Shown: positions 37,022-47,795, counted from the stretch's first letter. The stretch: DNA of 64,000 nucleotides from Polaromonas sp. AER18D-145 (GCF_002379095.1 NZ_NBZV01000001.1:186001-250000); one strand, 5' to 3'. Numbers and translations are program-made. The notes: generated from the letters alone by a model not told the origin.

Positions 37022-38791
37022 TTGAAGCGCAGTCAAGACAGGGACATGGCCGCCGCGCCGCAGCCCGACCATTACGCCGCCCTGCACCAGGGCTTTCGCT
37101 GGCAGGTGGACGAACACTTCAACATCTCCGACGTCTGCTGCCGGCGCTGGGCGGCCGGCAGTGGTAAAAGCGCTCCCAAAAGAGTAGCTATCCGCGCCCA
37201 CCAGACGGGGGCTGCAACCTCTTTTTATACCTATTCGCAGCTGCAGCAGGCCGCCGACGCGCTGAGCCATGTGCTGGTGCAACTGGGCGTGCAGCGCGGC
37301 GACCGGGTCGCCATCGTGATGCCGCAGCGTTTCGAAACCGCCGCGGCTTACATGGCGGTGTTCCAGATGGGCGCGGTGGCCATGCCGCTGTCCATGCTGT
37401 TTGGCCCCGAGGCCCTCGAGTACCGCCTGCAGGACAGCGACGCGGTGCTGGCCATCTGCGACGAAAACTCGATAACCAGCGTCAACGCCATCCGCAGTCG
37501 CTGCCCGGCCCTGCGCACGGTCATCGCGGCCGGCGCGGCGGCCGGCCAGGGCGACGTGGACTACGAACCCGCCCTGGCAGCGCAGCAACGAACTTTCACC
37601 GCGGTGAAAACCAAGGCCGACGACGCGGCCATCCTGATCTATACCAGCGGCACGACCGGCCCGCCCAAGGGCGCGCTGCTGGCGCACCGCGCGTTGATCG
37701 GTAATTTGCCGGGGTTTGTCTGCAGCCAGAACTGGTTTGGTTTTGACGGCAAGACCAATGCCCGCTCCGATGCGGTGTTCTGGAGCCCGGCGGACTGGGC
37801 CTGGACCGGCGGGCTGATGGACGCCTTGTTGCCGACGCTGTATTTCGGCCGGCCCATCGTCGCCTTCAACGGCCGCTTCAGCCCCGAGCTGGCCTTCACG
37901 CTGATGGCGCAGCAGGGCGTGACGCACACCTTTCTGTTCCCGACCGCGCTCAAAGCCATGATGAAGGCCTACCCGCACCCGCGCCGGCAGTTCAAACTGA
38001 AGCTGCAGGCGATGATGAGCGCGGGCGAAGCGGTTGGCGACGCGGTGTTTGCGTACTGCCGCGACGAGCTCGGCGTACTTGTCAACGAGATGTTCGGGCA
38101 GACCGAGATCAACTACGTGGTGGGCAACTGCTCGGCCCTGTGGCCGGCCCGGCCCGGCAGCATGGGCAAAGGCTATCCGGGCCACCGTGTGGCGGTGATT
38201 GATGACGAGGGCAGGGAGTGCGCCGTCGGCGTGCCCGGCGACGTGTCGGTCAACCGGTTTGACATCCACGGCGATCCCGACCCGATCTTCTTTCTCGGCT
38301 ACTGGAAAAAGGAAGCCGCCACGCAGGCCAAGTTCAGCGGTGACTGGTGCCGCACCGGCGACCTGGCCACACGCGACGAGGACGGCTACCTCTGGTACGA
38401 GGGCCGGGCCGACGACGTGTTCAAGGCAGCCGGCTACCGCATCGGCCCGGGCGAGATCGAGAACTGCCTGGTCAAGCACCCGGCGGTGGCCAATGCCGCA
38501 GTGGTGCCCAAGCCCGACCGCGAACGCGGCGCCGTGGTCAAGGCCTTCATTGTGCTTGCTCCTGATTTTGTAGCTGCTCGCGCAGATAGAGCGGGAGCTG
38601 AGGGCCAATTTGACCTCCAACTGACGGCTGAGCTGCAGGCCCACGTCAAGGGCCTGCTGGCGCCCTACGAATACCCCAAGGAGATCGAGTTCATCGATGC
38701 GCTGCCGATGACGACCACCGGCAAGGTGCAGCGGCGTGTGCTCAGGCTGCAGGAGGAAGAACGTTTCCGGCTGGCCTCAGAGCAGGCCTGA
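37022..38791 (+). CDS. AMP-forming acyl-CoA synthetase
   Basis: A 589-residue adenylate-forming enzyme (ANL superfamily) that activates a carboxylic acid to acyl-CoA. Core motifs: P-loop ILIYTSGTTGPPKGALLAH, MFGQTEINYVVGN (A5-like), GDWCRTGDLATRDEDGYLWY (A7), GRADDVFKAAGYRIGPGEIE (A8) and TTTGKVQRR with the catalytic lysine (A10). The closest group by pattern is short/medium-chain (acetyl-CoA synthetase-like). Start TTG at 37022 is chosen for the strong AAGGAG at 37009-37014; an ATG at 37046 is the alternative. Two in-frame copies of the 49-bp repeat lie at residues about 51-67 and 513-529. Confidence 0.9.
   Translation: MKRSQDRDMAAAPQPDHYAALHQGFRWQVDEHFNISDVCCRRWAAGSGKSAPKRVAIRAHQTGAATSFYTYSQLQQAADALSHVLVQLGVQRGDRVAIVMPQRFETAAAYMAVFQMGAVAMPLSMLFGPEALEYRLQDSDAVLAICDENSITSVNAIRSRCPALRTVIAAGAAAGQGDVDYEPALAAQQRTFTAVKTKADDAAILIYTSGTTGPPKGALLAHRALIGNLPGFVCSQNWFGFDGKTNARSDAVFWSPADWAWTGGLMDALLPTLYFGRPIVAFNGRFSPELAFTLMAQQGVTHTFLFPTALKAMMKAYPHPRRQFKLKLQAMMSAGEAVGDAVFAYCRDELGVLVNEMFGQTEINYVVGNCSALWPARPGSMGKGYPGHRVAVIDDEGRECAVGVPGDVSVNRFDIHGDPDPIFFLGYWKKEAATQAKFSGDWCRTGDLATRDEDGYLWYEGRADDVFKAAGYRIGPGEIENCLVKHPAVANAAVVPKPDRERGAVVKAFIVLAPDFVAARADRAGAEGQFDLQLTAELQAHVKGLLAPYEYPKEIEFIDALPMTTTGKVQRRVLRLQEEERFRLASEQA
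37172..37220 (+). repeat. 49-bp interspersed repeat, copy 7, in frame in the acyl-CoA synthetase gene
   Basis: Begins GCTCCCAAAAGAGTAGCTA, then TCCGCGCCCACCAGACG, ends GGGCTGCAACCT. Translated as APKRVAIRAHQTGAAT. Confidence 0.75.
38558..38606 (+). repeat. 49-bp interspersed repeat, copy 8, in frame in the acyl-CoA synthetase gene
   Basis: Begins GCTCCTGATTTTGTAGCTGC, then TCGCGCAGATAGAGC, ends near GAGCTGAGGGCC. Translated as APDFVAARADRAGAEG, in the same frame as copy 7. Confidence 0.75.
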
Positions 38792-38830
38792 AGGGGCGGC
38801 TGGGCGGCTCGGGCTGGTGGCTCCGCAGTG

Positions 38831-39979
38831 TCAGGCCCCGGCGTTCGGGGCCGGAGGCGTACGGGGCAGGGTGACGGTAAACGACGTGCCGCTGGCGGCA
38901 TCCGATGTCACGGCGATGCTTCCGCCATGCGCACGAACGATTTCCTGGCAGATGAACAAGCCCAGGCCCAACCCGGTGGTTTCCCGGCGCTCGCCCTGGC
39001 CGGAGGCCATGCCGCGGACCAGCGGCTTGAAGATCAGCTGCTGTTCCTTCAGCGGAATCGGCGTGCCCCGGTTGTGCACCGAAAAGGCCACGCCTTCTGC
39101 GTTTTCCCACAGGCGCACCGTCACCGGTTCGTCTGGCGCGCCATGGGTCAGGGCATTGGCCAGCAGGTTGGACAGCAACTGCCCCATGCGGCCTTCGTCC
39201 CAGGAGCCGGTGAAGTCGCCGACGCTTTCCAGGCTGAGCAGGCTGCGCGGATAACGCACGCGAGTCTCCGCCAGCACCTTGACGAACTGGGTGACCAGGT
39301 CGCCGGGCACCGGCCTGATCGGCATCATGCCCTCGGACTGCACACGCGTGAAATCAACCACATGTTCGATCACGCTGTTGATGCGGACCACGCTGTTGAT
39401 GATGGTTTCCGCCGCGCTGGCCGGCAGCTTGCCGGAGCGCACCAGGTATTGCGCGGACATGGAGATGGTGCCCAGCGGATTGCGGATGTCATGCCCGAGG
39501 ATGCCGATAAACAGGTCGGTCGATCTTTTGGTCTGGTCGGTGTAGCGGGCCACGGATTCGGCAATCGCCTGGTCCATCGCTTCATTGAACCGGATGAGGT
39601 CGTGCATGTCGTTCTGGTGATCCCGTCCTCCGCCTGCGAGGGTCCAGAGCCGGACGACGCTGGCCCGCAGGGCGCGGTACTCGGTGATCATGGCGTCGAT
39701 GGCGAAGCCGGAGACCATGCGCGTATCGGCGTGGGTCTCGGCCGCTGTATCGAGCTCTCCCTGGGGCTGCCTGCTTTCGCCCCGGGATTTTTCTTCCTGT
39801 GCGGCAGGAGTTTGCGGTTGCTCCAGATCATTGGCAATCGCTGCGAGAATTTCGCCCGCGTGATCGCGCAAAGCTTTCTGGTCCAGCCTGGTTCCGTCAT
39901 GCACCACCGTGGCGGCGAATTCGTCCCACGCAGTGAGGATTTCTTCCGCGTTCGATCGGAGAAATGTGGAAAGTCGCAT
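38831..39979 (-). CDS. Cytoplasmic sensor histidine kinase with RsbRD-type N-terminal domain
   Basis: A 382-residue kinase without membrane segments. The N-terminal 130 residues (MRLSTFLRSNAEEILTAWDE) resemble the RsbRD/globin-like helical sensor domain. Then H-box FIGILGHDIRNPLGTISMSA, N-box LLSNLLANALTHG and G-boxes VHNRGTPIP and TTGLGLGLFICQEI. The HDIRNP H-box places it in the subgroup with HisKA of the PAS-less cytoplasmic type. No response regulator is adjacent. Start at 39979 chosen by family N-terminus and an AGG before it; the longer frame begins in the terminator region. It is convergent with the acyl-CoA synthetase gene. Confidence 0.88.
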   Translation of the reverse strand: MRLSTFLRSNAEEILTAWDEFAATVVHDGTRLDQKALRDHAGEILAAIANDLEQPQTPAAQEEKSRGESRQPQGELDTAAETHADTRMVSGFAIDAMITEYRALRASVVRLWTLAGGGRDHQNDMHDLIRFNEAMDQAIAESVARYTDQTKRSTDLFIGILGHDIRNPLGTISMSAQYLVRSGKLPASAAETIINSVVRINSVIEHVVDFTRVQSEGMMPIRPVPGDLVTQFVKVLAETRVRYPRSLLSLESVGDFTGSWDEGRMGQLLSNLLANALTHGAPDEPVTVRLWENAEGVAFSVHNRGTPIPLKEQQLIFKPLVRGMASGQGERRETTGLGLGLFICQEIVRAHGGSIAVTSDAASGTSFTVTLPRTPPAPNAGA

Positions 39980-40067
39980 GATGGAGCCTATCTGGTGTTG
40001 GAACGATTTCCAGCCAATGGCGGGTGTTTCTGGCAGCTTGTCTGCGTACTGACGCACCTTGGAATAA

Positions 40068-40098
40068 AAAAAACCTCCGGGTCACGGAGGGTTTTTTT
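40068..40098. terminator. Rho-independent terminator after the OmpA-like gene
   Basis: AACCTCCG and CGGAGGGTT pair around a 5-base loop, with an A run on one side and a T run on the other. On the minus strand it follows the OmpA-like gene and ends in eight Ts; it could also work in the other direction. Confidence 0.85.
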
Positions 40099-40115
40099 GC
40101 AGCGAGGGTACCTGC

Positions 40116-40775
40116 TTAGCGGGCGGTTGCCTGCACAGGCTCGGCCACATAAATCTCGACGCGGCGGTTTTTGGCGCGGCCTTCGTTGGTGTTGTTGTCG
40201 GCGATCGGTTCGCGCGAACCGCGGCCGTCGGTGGCGATGCGGTTGCCTGCAACGCCACGGGCCACCAGGTAGTTGCGCGTGCTGTTGGCGCGGTCAATGG
40301 ACAGCGGGTTGTTGATGGCATCGCTGCCAGTGCTGTCGGTGTGGCCGATGATGGTCACCGTGGTCACCGGGTTCTGGTTCAGGCTGGTGGCAAACTGGTT
40401 CAGGATGGGGGCGAAGCTGGAACTGACATCAGAGCGGCCCGTTGCAAACGAGATGTCCGAAGGGATGTCGAGCTTAAGGCGGTTGTCGGCGGTCTGGCTC
40501 ACAGCCACGCCGGTGCCGGCCGTGGCTTTTTCCATGGCGGCTTTCTGGTCCTGCATGCGCTTGGACCAGAGGTAACCACCACCTGCACCAACGGCGCCAC
40601 CGAGCACTGCGCCCGTGGCTGCACCCTTGGAGCCACCGGTGGCTGCGCCGAGCACAGCACCGGCTACGGCGCCGATGCCGGCACCTTTGGCCGTGCCCTG
40701 CTGGGTTTCGCTCATGTTGGCGCAACCGCTCAGAAAGAGGGCGGCGACGGTCAGGGAAGTGAGTACGAGTTTCAT
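40116..40775 (-). CDS. OmpA-family lipoprotein with glycine-zipper segment
   Basis: A 219-residue outer-membrane lipoprotein. The signal peptide ends at the lipobox LFLSGC. Next comes a glycine-zipper region ([20 protein letters not shown] and [13 protein letters not shown]), then an OmpA-like peptidoglycan-binding domain (about residues 100-215: [20 protein letters not shown] and [20 protein letters not shown]). Such YiaD-like proteins anchor the outer membrane to peptidoglycan. Start at 40775 is supported by AGGAG just upstream. A strong terminator follows, so it is probably monocistronic. Confidence 0.93.
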   Translation of the reverse strand: MKLVLTSLTVAALFLSGCANMSETQQGTAKGAGIGAVAGAVLGAATGGSKGAATGAVLGGAVGAGGGYLWSKRMQDQKAAMEKATAGTGVAVSQTADNRLKLDIPSDISFATGRSDVSSSFAPILNQFATSLNQNPVTTVTIIGHTDSTGSDAINNPLSIDRANSTRNYLVARGVAGNRIATDGRGSREPIADNNTNEGRAKNRRVEIYVAEPVQATAR

Positions 40776-40979
40776 GGAAGGCTCCTGGGAAGTTGTTGCG
40801 AAGCGCAAGGGTTAAAGCTTTTGTGCATGAATGGTAGCTCGGCAAAAATCAGGAATTTGTAAGCCAATCACCCGAGTTCGTGCCCTCCTGCAACAGCAGC
40901 GGTGAACCTTTAAACTACGACTCGTCCCGGGCGCGCCACCCGCTGCGCCCCTTTATCGCGAAATCCTTACCCCTGATCC

Positions 40980-42044
40980 ATGAACAAAATCCAACTCGGC
41001 AGCAGCGACCTGCAGGTCACCCCCGTTTGCCTGGGCACCATGACTTTCGGCGAGCAGGTCGATGAAGCCACGGCCCATTCGATCCTTGACCGCTCCCTGG
41101 AGCGCGGCGTCAATTTTCTCGACGCGGCAGAGATGTATTCGGTGCCAGCCCGCGCCGAAACCTTCGGCGCCACCGAAACCATCATCGGCAACTGGTTGGC
41201 CCAGCGCCCGGGCGCGCGGGACAAACTGGTGGTGGCCACCAAGGTCGCCGGCCCGGCTCGCGGCATGCCCTGGATACGCAACGGCAGCCCCGACCTGACG
41301 CCGCAGGACATCGTGCAGGCCTGCCACGACAGCCTCAAGCGGCTGCAGCTTGAAACCATCGACCTGTACCAGATCCACTGGCCAGCGCGCAATGTGCCGG
41401 CGTTCGGCATGGTGTATTTCGACCCGGCCAAGGACAAGGCGGTCAGCTCGATCCACCAGCAGCTCGAAGCGCTGGGCGGCCTGGTGAAAGCCGGCAAGGT
41501 GCGCGCCATCGGCCTGTCCAACGAAACCCCCTATGGCGTGCATGAGTTTGTGCGGCTGGCGGAGCAGCACGGCCTGCCCAAGGTGGCGACCGTGCAGAAT
41601 CCGTTCTGCCTGATCAACCGCACGGTGGAAAACGGGCTCGACGAAACCATGCACCGGCTCGGTGTCTCTTTGCTGGCTTATTCGCCGCTGGGTTTTGGCC
41701 TGCTGACCGGCAAGTACGATGCCGGTGGCACCACCGGCGCCGGGGCGCCCGGGGACGCCCGCATCGCCAGGTATGAGTCGGTGCGCAAGCAGCGCTGGGG
41801 CCGGCCCGAAGCGCTGGCCGCCGCGCGCCGCTACAACGCGCTGGCCCGCGAGCACGGCCTCACGCCGACACAGCTGGCACTGGCGTTTTGCTACACCAAA
41901 TGGCAGGTGGCCAGCACCATCATCGGCGTGACGTCGGTGGCCCAGCTCGACGAAGACCTCGACGCCTGGGGCACGCAACTTTCGCCCGAGGTGCTGGCCG
42001 CCATCGACGCGATCCGCTGGGAGCTGCGCGACCCGGCGCTTTAA
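40980..42044 (+). CDS. Aldo/keto reductase, Tas-like
   Basis: A 354-residue NADPH-dependent aldo/keto reductase. It has the family start IQLGSSDLQVTPVCLGTMTF, the catalytic tyrosine in FLDAAEMYSVPARAETFGAT, a lysine in LVVATKVAGP and the histidine in LYQIHWPARNVPAFG. The C-terminal cofactor part includes IIGVTSVAQLDEDLDA. The sequence resembles E. coli Tas (YgdS). Physiological substrate is unknown. The ybaK gene follows after a 30-bp repeat. Confidence 0.92.
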   Translation: MNKIQLGSSDLQVTPVCLGTMTFGEQVDEATAHSILDRSLERGVNFLDAAEMYSVPARAETFGATETIIGNWLAQRPGARDKLVVATKVAGPARGMPWIRNGSPDLTPQDIVQACHDSLKRLQLETIDLYQIHWPARNVPAFGMVYFDPAKDKAVSSIHQQLEALGGLVKAGKVRAIGLSNETPYGVHEFVRLAEQHGLPKVATVQNPFCLINRTVENGLDETMHRLGVSLLAYSPLGFGLLTGKYDAGGTTGAGAPGDARIARYESVRKQRWGRPEALAAARRYNALAREHGLTPTQLALAFCYTKWQVASTIIGVTSVAQLDEDLDAWGTQLSPEVLAAIDAIRWELRDPAL

Positions 42045-42074
42045 AGGCTTCGACAAGCTCAACCCGAACGGTGG
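42045..42074 (-). repeat. 30-bp repeat, copy B
   Basis: The minus strand reads CCACCGTTCGGGTTGAGCTT then GTCGAAGCCT, one mismatch from copy A at 21207-21236. It begins immediately after the aldo/keto reductase stop codon and lies 4 bases before ybaK. Confidence 0.8.
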
Positions 42075-42077
42075 ATC

Positions 42078-42569
42078 ATGGCAAAAAAAGACCACGTGTC
42101 GGAGACGCCGGCCACGCAACTGCTGAAGACAAACAAGGTCGTTTTTACCGAACACCCTTACGAGTACCTCCAGCACGGCGGCGCGCAGCACAGCGCAGAG
42201 GTGCTGGGCTTCGATCCCTTCACCGTGGTCAAGACCCTGGTCATGCAGGACCAGGACGCGAAGCCGCTGCTGGTGCTGATGCATGGCAACCGCAAGGTGT
42301 CGACCAAAAACCTGGCGCGCCAGATTGGCGCCAAGTCGGTCGAACCCTGCAAGCCCGAGGAGGCGAGTCGCCACAGCGGCTACCTGGTGGGCGGCACCTC
42401 GCCGTTCGGCACGCGCAAGGCCATGCCGGTGTATATCGAGGAAAGCATCCTGGCCTTGCCTAAAATCGCCATCAATGGCGGCCGGCGCGGTTACCTGGTC
42501 GGCATCGCGCCGCAGGTGTGCGTGGACCTGCTCGGTGCAAAATCGGTCAACTGCGCGCTTGCTGATTGA
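42078..42569 (+). CDS. ybaK: Cys-tRNA(Pro)/Cys-tRNA(Cys) deacylase
   Basis: A 163-residue YbaK/EbsC protein that hydrolyses mischarged Cys-tRNA(Pro), acting in trans with prolyl-tRNA synthetase. It shows [20 protein letters not shown], the catalytic lysine region VVKTLVMQD, the [19 protein letters not shown] loop and [13 protein letters not shown]. Length is normal (E. coli 159). The start is placed at 42078 directly after the 30-bp repeat; there is no clear Shine-Dalgarno, so the repeat may have displaced the original leader. Confidence 0.93.
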   Translation: MAKKDHVSETPATQLLKTNKVVFTEHPYEYLQHGGAQHSAEVLGFDPFTVVKTLVMQDQDAKPLLVLMHGNRKVSTKNLARQIGAKSVEPCKPEEASRHSGYLVGGTSPFGTRKAMPVYIEESILALPKIAINGGRRGYLVGIAPQVCVDLLGAKSVNCALAD

Positions 42570-42600
42570 CAACAAAATTACAACAACACTGGAGAACTCC

Positions 42601-43233
42601 ATGGACTACGCCTATTCCGCCCTGGCCGTGCTGGCGGCCTACCTGATCGGCTCGCTGTCGTTCGCGGTCATCGTCAGCCGGCTGATGGGTCTGAACGACC
42701 CGCGCAGCTACGGCAGCAAGAACCCCGGCGCCACCAATGTGCTGCGCTCGGGCAACAAGGCGGCGGCCGCGCTCACGCTGCTGCTCGACGGCCTCAAGGG
42801 CTGGCTGCCGATGGCACTGGTCATGTGGTTCGGCAAGGACTACGGGATGCGCGAAGGCACGCTGGCTGCCGTCGGCCTGGCGGCCTTCATCGGCCACCTC
42901 TACCCGGTCTTTTTCGGTTTCCAGGGCGGCAAGGGGGTGGCGACGGCTGCCGGCGTGCTGTTCGGCGTGCACTGGGTGCTGGGCCTGGCGACACTGGCCA
43001 CCTGGGTCATCGTGGCTTTCTTCTCGCGCTATTCGTCGCTGGCGGCCATTGCCTGCGCCATTTTTGCGCCCTGGTATTACCTGATCGGCGACCGTTCGTT
43101 CTGGTATGTGGACAAGATGATCGCGCTGGCCATTGTGGCCATGAGCGCCTTCCTGATTTTCCGGCACCGGGGAAACATCAACAAGCTGCTCAAGGGCACG
43201 GAGTCGAAGCTGGGCGCGAAGAAGAAGGGCTGA
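42601..43233 (+). CDS. plsY: Glycerol-3-phosphate acyltransferase PlsY
   Basis: A 210-residue integral membrane enzyme that transfers an acyl group from acyl-phosphate to glycerol 3-phosphate, the first step of phospholipid synthesis. Motif 1 is in [20 protein letters not shown], motif 2 region in [19 protein letters not shown] and motif 3 in [19 protein letters not shown]. Five membrane helices are predicted. ATG at 42601 is supported by GGAG 7 bases upstream. A 49-bp repeat begins 16 bases after the stop codon. Confidence 0.95.
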   Translation: MDYAYSALAVLAAYLIGSLSFAVIVSRLMGLNDPRSYGSKNPGATNVLRSGNKAAAALTLLLDGLKGWLPMALVMWFGKDYGMREGTLAAVGLAAFIGHLYPVFFGFQGGKGVATAAGVLFGVHWVLGLATLATWVIVAFFSRYSSLAAIACAIFAPWYYLIGDRSFWYVDKMIALAIVAMSAFLIFRHRGNINKLLKGTESKLGAKKKG

Positions 43234-43248
43234 CCCGGACCGCCGATT

Positions 43249-43297
43249 GCTATCAATCAGATAGCTGCTTGCGATTGTGTGGCGTGGGCTGCAGCCT
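43249..43297 (+). repeat. 49-bp interspersed repeat, copy 9
   Basis: Begins GCTATCAATCAGATAGCTGC, then TTGCGATTGTGTGGCGT, ends GGGCTGCAGCCT. Lies between convergent plsY and the protease gene. Confidence 0.85.
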
Positions 43298-43306
43298 GTT
43301 TTGTTT

Positions 43307-43951
43307 CTAGAATCGCTTGACCAGCGTCATCTGGTCGTTTTCGCGGATCATCTGGAAGCGCGTCAGGAAGCTGTTGCCCAGCAGCATGTAGGGCATGGGC
43401 TGGGGCGACACCACCGCGTCGATGTCGTAGACCTCGACATCGCCGACCCGCACGGAACCGAGTTTGACGCGAAAGCCCTGCGTCACACCGTTGGCGGTGC
43501 TCATCTGTACCGGCTGGCCACCCTTGTAGTTGATGCCGGCGCGCTCGGCATCGGCAGCACTCATGGCCACACCGGTTGCGCCGGTGTCCACCATGAACTG
43601 GACGGCACGGCCGTTGATCTGGCCCGGGGTGAAGAAATGTCCGCCGGTGCCGGCAGTCAGCACGATGCGGCTGCCCTTGCCGGCGCCCCCGCCCGCACCC
43701 ACGCTGACCGGCGCATCGCCGACGCGCACGGTGTGGCGCTTGCCCGAGAGTTCCAGCACAGCCTGGTCGCCGGCGGTGGAGACCACCTTCACCCCCTGGT
43801 GGGATTCCCCGGGCGCCACCGATTTCGGCGCGCCGCCATTGACGATCAACAGTGCCCTGCTGCCCAGCATGCCGGCCAGCGCGACGCTTTGCGCGTGTGC
43901 CGCCGGAGCCAGAAGGCCCGCCAGCACGATGAACAAGAGGGCGAGTTGCAC
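43307..43951 (-). CDS. Retropepsin-like aspartic protease (TIGR02281-like)
   Basis: A 214-residue exported protein. A signal peptide (QLALLFIVLAGLLAPAAHAQ) leads to a mature part whose C-terminal 120 residues form a retropepsin-like domain: FMVDTGATGVAMSAADAERA has the DTGAT catalytic motif and MPYMLLGNSFLTRFQ the flap-side segment. Such proteins act as dimers in the periplasm; substrates are unknown. The most likely start is GTG at 43951; a longer frame to 44245 runs through repeat DNA and is probably not translated. Start choice is uncertain. Confidence 0.83.
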   Translation of the reverse strand: MQLALLFIVLAGLLAPAAHAQSVALAGMLGSRALLIVNGGAPKSVAPGESHQGVKVVSTAGDQAVLELSGKRHTVRVGDAPVSVGAGGGAGKGSRIVLTAGTGGHFFTPGQINGRAVQFMVDTGATGVAMSAADAERAGINYKGGQPVQMSTANGVTQGFRVKLGSVRVGDVEVYDIDAVVSPQPMPYMLLGNSFLTRFQMIRENDQMTLVKRF

Positions 43952-43960
43952 ACGAACGGC

Positions 43961-44003
43961 CGCCGCGCCGGGCCGCCCCAGGCAAACGGAGTAGCGAGCG
44001 TGA
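43961..44003 (+). repeat. GC-rich intergenic repeat, copy B (short)
   Basis: CGCCGCGCCGGGCCGCCCCA, then GGCAAACGGAGTAGCGAGCGTG. It matches both ends of copy A (28541-28617) but lacks its central hairpin. Confidence 0.6.
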
Positions 44004-44087
44004 TGTCCCCATCCCCTTCCAGCCGGGGCCGCGGAACCGGCCTTGGCCTGTCCTGAGCCGCCTGTCCTGAGCTCCGTCGAAGGGGTC

Positions 44088-44244
44088 GAAGGGCCGGGCC
44101 GCAGGCGCAGCGCCCCCGAGGGGCTGGAGCCTGCGGCTACAAAGCTGCTTGAGCAGCTTTGGACAGGCGACAGAAGCGAAGCCTCTGGCGAGCTGCGGCC
44201 TGCAAGGCCTCGCGAACCACACGCAGTGGGGAGCGTGGGGGCCA
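44088..44244 (+). repeat. GC-rich intergenic repeat, copy C (long)
   Basis: Begins near GGGCCGGGCCGCAGGCGCAG, has a GCCCCCGAGGGGC hairpin and ends GTGGGGAGCGTGGGGGCC. It carries an extra segment with the palindrome AAAGCTGCTTGAGCAGCTTT. Confidence 0.5.
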
Positions 44245-44247
44245 CGT

Positions 44248-44733
44248 CTAGTCCCTGAAGTTGTTGAAGCTCAGCGGCATGTCGGGCAGGTCCGCCTTGA
44301 TCATGGCCATCGCCTCCTGCAGGTCGTCGCGGTTTTTTCCGGTCACCCGCACGGCGTCGCCCTGGATGGAGGCCTGCACCTTGACCTTGCTGCCCTTGAT
44401 CAGTTGCGAAATTTTCTTGGCCTGCTCGGTCTCGATGCCGTTGCGCACCTTGATGATCTGCTTGACCTTGTCGCCGCCGATTTTCTCGACCTTGCCGGCG
44501 TCGAAAAAGCGCACATCCACGCCGCTTTTGGTGGCCTTGTTGCGCAGGATGTCGGTGATCTGGTCGATCTGGAAGTCGCTGTCGCCGATCAGCGTGATTT
44601 CCTTGTCCTTGAGCTCGATCGCTGCCGCCGTGCCCTTGAAGTCGAAACGTGTGCCGATTTCCTTGGCAGTGTTTTCAACCGAGTTTTTGACCTTGACCAG
44701 ATCGGCTTCGAGAACGGTGTCAAAAGAGGGCAT
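44248..44733 (-). CDS. yajQ: YajQ-family nucleotide-binding protein
   Basis: A 161-residue YajQ protein with two ferredoxin-like domains. It reads [20 protein letters not shown] at the start, then [20 protein letters not shown] and [20 protein letters not shown], and ends [10 protein letters not shown], all close to the family pattern. Relatives bind cyclic di-GMP or other nucleotides and act as effectors in transcriptional control or virulence; the role here is not known. It is divergent from murB. Confidence 0.95.
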   Translation of the reverse strand: MPSFDTVLEADLVKVKNSVENTAKEIGTRFDFKGTAAAIELKDKEITLIGDSDFQIDQITDILRNKATKSGVDVRFFDAGKVEKIGGDKVKQIIKVRNGIETEQAKKISQLIKGSKVKVQASIQGDAVRVTGKNRDDLQEAMAMIKADLPDMPLSFNNFRD

Positions 44734-44789
44734 GGTTTTCCGGCTTCCGGGGTTGCGTTGCAGGGATGTCAGGGTGCGACAATCCCGTG

Positions 44790-45851
44790 ATGTTAGTCGA
44801 GAAAAACGTTCCCCTCCAGTTTTCCAATACCTTTGGCATCATGGCCAAGGCCCTCACGCTGGTGCGTATTGCCAGCGAAGAGGGCGTGGCCGCCGTGCTG
44901 GCCGATCCGGTGCTGCAGGCTTGCCCGAAGTTCGTGCTGGGCGGTGGCAGCAACATCGTCATCACCGGCGACGTCAAATCCGTCGTGCTCAAGGTGGAGA
45001 TCATGGGCAGGAAGCTCGTGGGCGAGACCGTCAAAGCCTGGATCGTCGAGGCCGGCGCCGGCGAGAACTGGCACGAGGTGGTGGCTTGGACCCTGCACAA
45101 CGGTTATCCGGGCCTGGAAAACCTCGCCATGATCCCCGGCACCGTGGGCGGCTCGCCGGTGCAGAACATCGGTGCCTACGGCGTGGAGTTGCAGGACCGT
45201 TTCGATTCGCTGGACGCCATCGATCTGGGCACCGGCCAAAGCTTCACGCTGAATGCGGCGCAATGCGCATTTGGCTACCGCGATTCGGTCTTCAAACACA
45301 GCAGCACCGGACCCAATGGGCGACCGGGTCTGGGGCTGGCCGGCAAGGCCCTGATCACGCGCGTGCGTTTTGCGCTGCCCAAGGCATGGAAGCCGGTGCT
45401 GGGTTATGCCGACATCGAGAAAAAGATGGCGCAGTCCGCGATCACCCAGCCCGATGCGCTGCAGATTTATGAGTGGATTTGCGAGATCCGGAAAGCCAAG
45501 CTGCCTGATCCCAAGGTGATCGGCAACGCCGGCAGCTTCTTCAAGAACCCGACCGTGACACCCGAGCAGTGCGCCGACATCATCCAGCGCGAGCCCAAGA
45601 TCGTCCACTACCACCTGGACGACGGCTCGGTCAAACTCGCCGCCGGCTGGCTGATCGACGCCTGCGGCTGGAAAGGCAAGAGCATAGGCAACGCCGGCGT
45701 GTACGACCGGCAGGCGCTGGTGCTGGTCAACCGCGGCGGCAGCGCCGACCCGGTGACCGGCGGCGAGGTCATGACCCTGGCCAAGGCCATCCAGACCAGC
45801 GTCTACGAACGTTTCGGCATCCTGCTGGAGCCGGAGCCCGTGGTGGTGTAG
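44790..45851 (+). CDS. murB: UDP-N-acetylenolpyruvoylglucosamine reductase
   Basis: A 353-residue FAD enzyme that makes UDP-N-acetylmuramate for peptidoglycan. The FAD-binding motif is in [16 protein letters not shown], the substrate part in [20 protein letters not shown] and the catalytic serine in [15 protein letters not shown], with a C-terminal glutamate at LLEPEP. It belongs to the E. coli type I class, with the long form (about 340 residues). Start [16 protein letters not shown] at 44790; the ribosome-binding site is weak. Confidence 0.95.
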   Translation: MLVEKNVPLQFSNTFGIMAKALTLVRIASEEGVAAVLADPVLQACPKFVLGGGSNIVITGDVKSVVLKVEIMGRKLVGETVKAWIVEAGAGENWHEVVAWTLHNGYPGLENLAMIPGTVGGSPVQNIGAYGVELQDRFDSLDAIDLGTGQSFTLNAAQCAFGYRDSVFKHSSTGPNGRPGLGLAGKALITRVRFALPKAWKPVLGYADIEKKMAQSAITQPDALQIYEWICEIRKAKLPDPKVIGNAGSFFKNPTVTPEQCADIIQREPKIVHYHLDDGSVKLAAGWLIDACGWKGKSIGNAGVYDRQALVLVNRGGSADPVTGGEVMTLAKAIQTSVYERFGILLEPEPVVV

Positions 45852-45872
45852 CCAGCCCGGCGATCTGGTTTT

Positions 45873-45921
45873 GCTATTGTATTAATAGCTGCTTACGCCC
45901 GTGAAACAAGGGATGCAGCCA
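45873..45921 (+). repeat. 49-bp interspersed repeat, copy 10
   Basis: Begins GCTATTGTATTAATAGCTGC, then TTACGCCCGTGAAACAA, ends GGGATGCAGCCA. Lies between convergent murB and argG. Confidence 0.85.
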
Positions 45922-45955
45922 CTTTTCTCTTGAAAAGCCGCCGCAGCCACCGGTT

Positions 45956-47624
<1,669 letters not shown>

Positions 47625-47795
47625 GGTGGTGTGAAAGAGGGCGATAAGAACATCCGGCAGCCGGGCCGGGATGCAAAGCGCCTGATTTTAGGTCACCCGG
47701 ACCGCCGGCACGTGGCGGACGGATCCTGACGGGGCAAGGGCCCTGAATCCGTTCGGCTATTTCAGGCGTATCACGAATGCAGGACAATCACGTCC

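Larger units (their letters stand above)
43952..44247. other. Repeat-rich intergenic region
   Basis: About 300 bases between the protease and yajQ genes. It is almost entirely repeat-like DNA: a GC-rich repeat (43961-44003), two copies of a TGTCCTGAGC/CGTCGAAGG-type sequence (about 44050-44090) and a longer GC-rich relative (44088-44244). No gene is supported. Confidence 0.65.
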
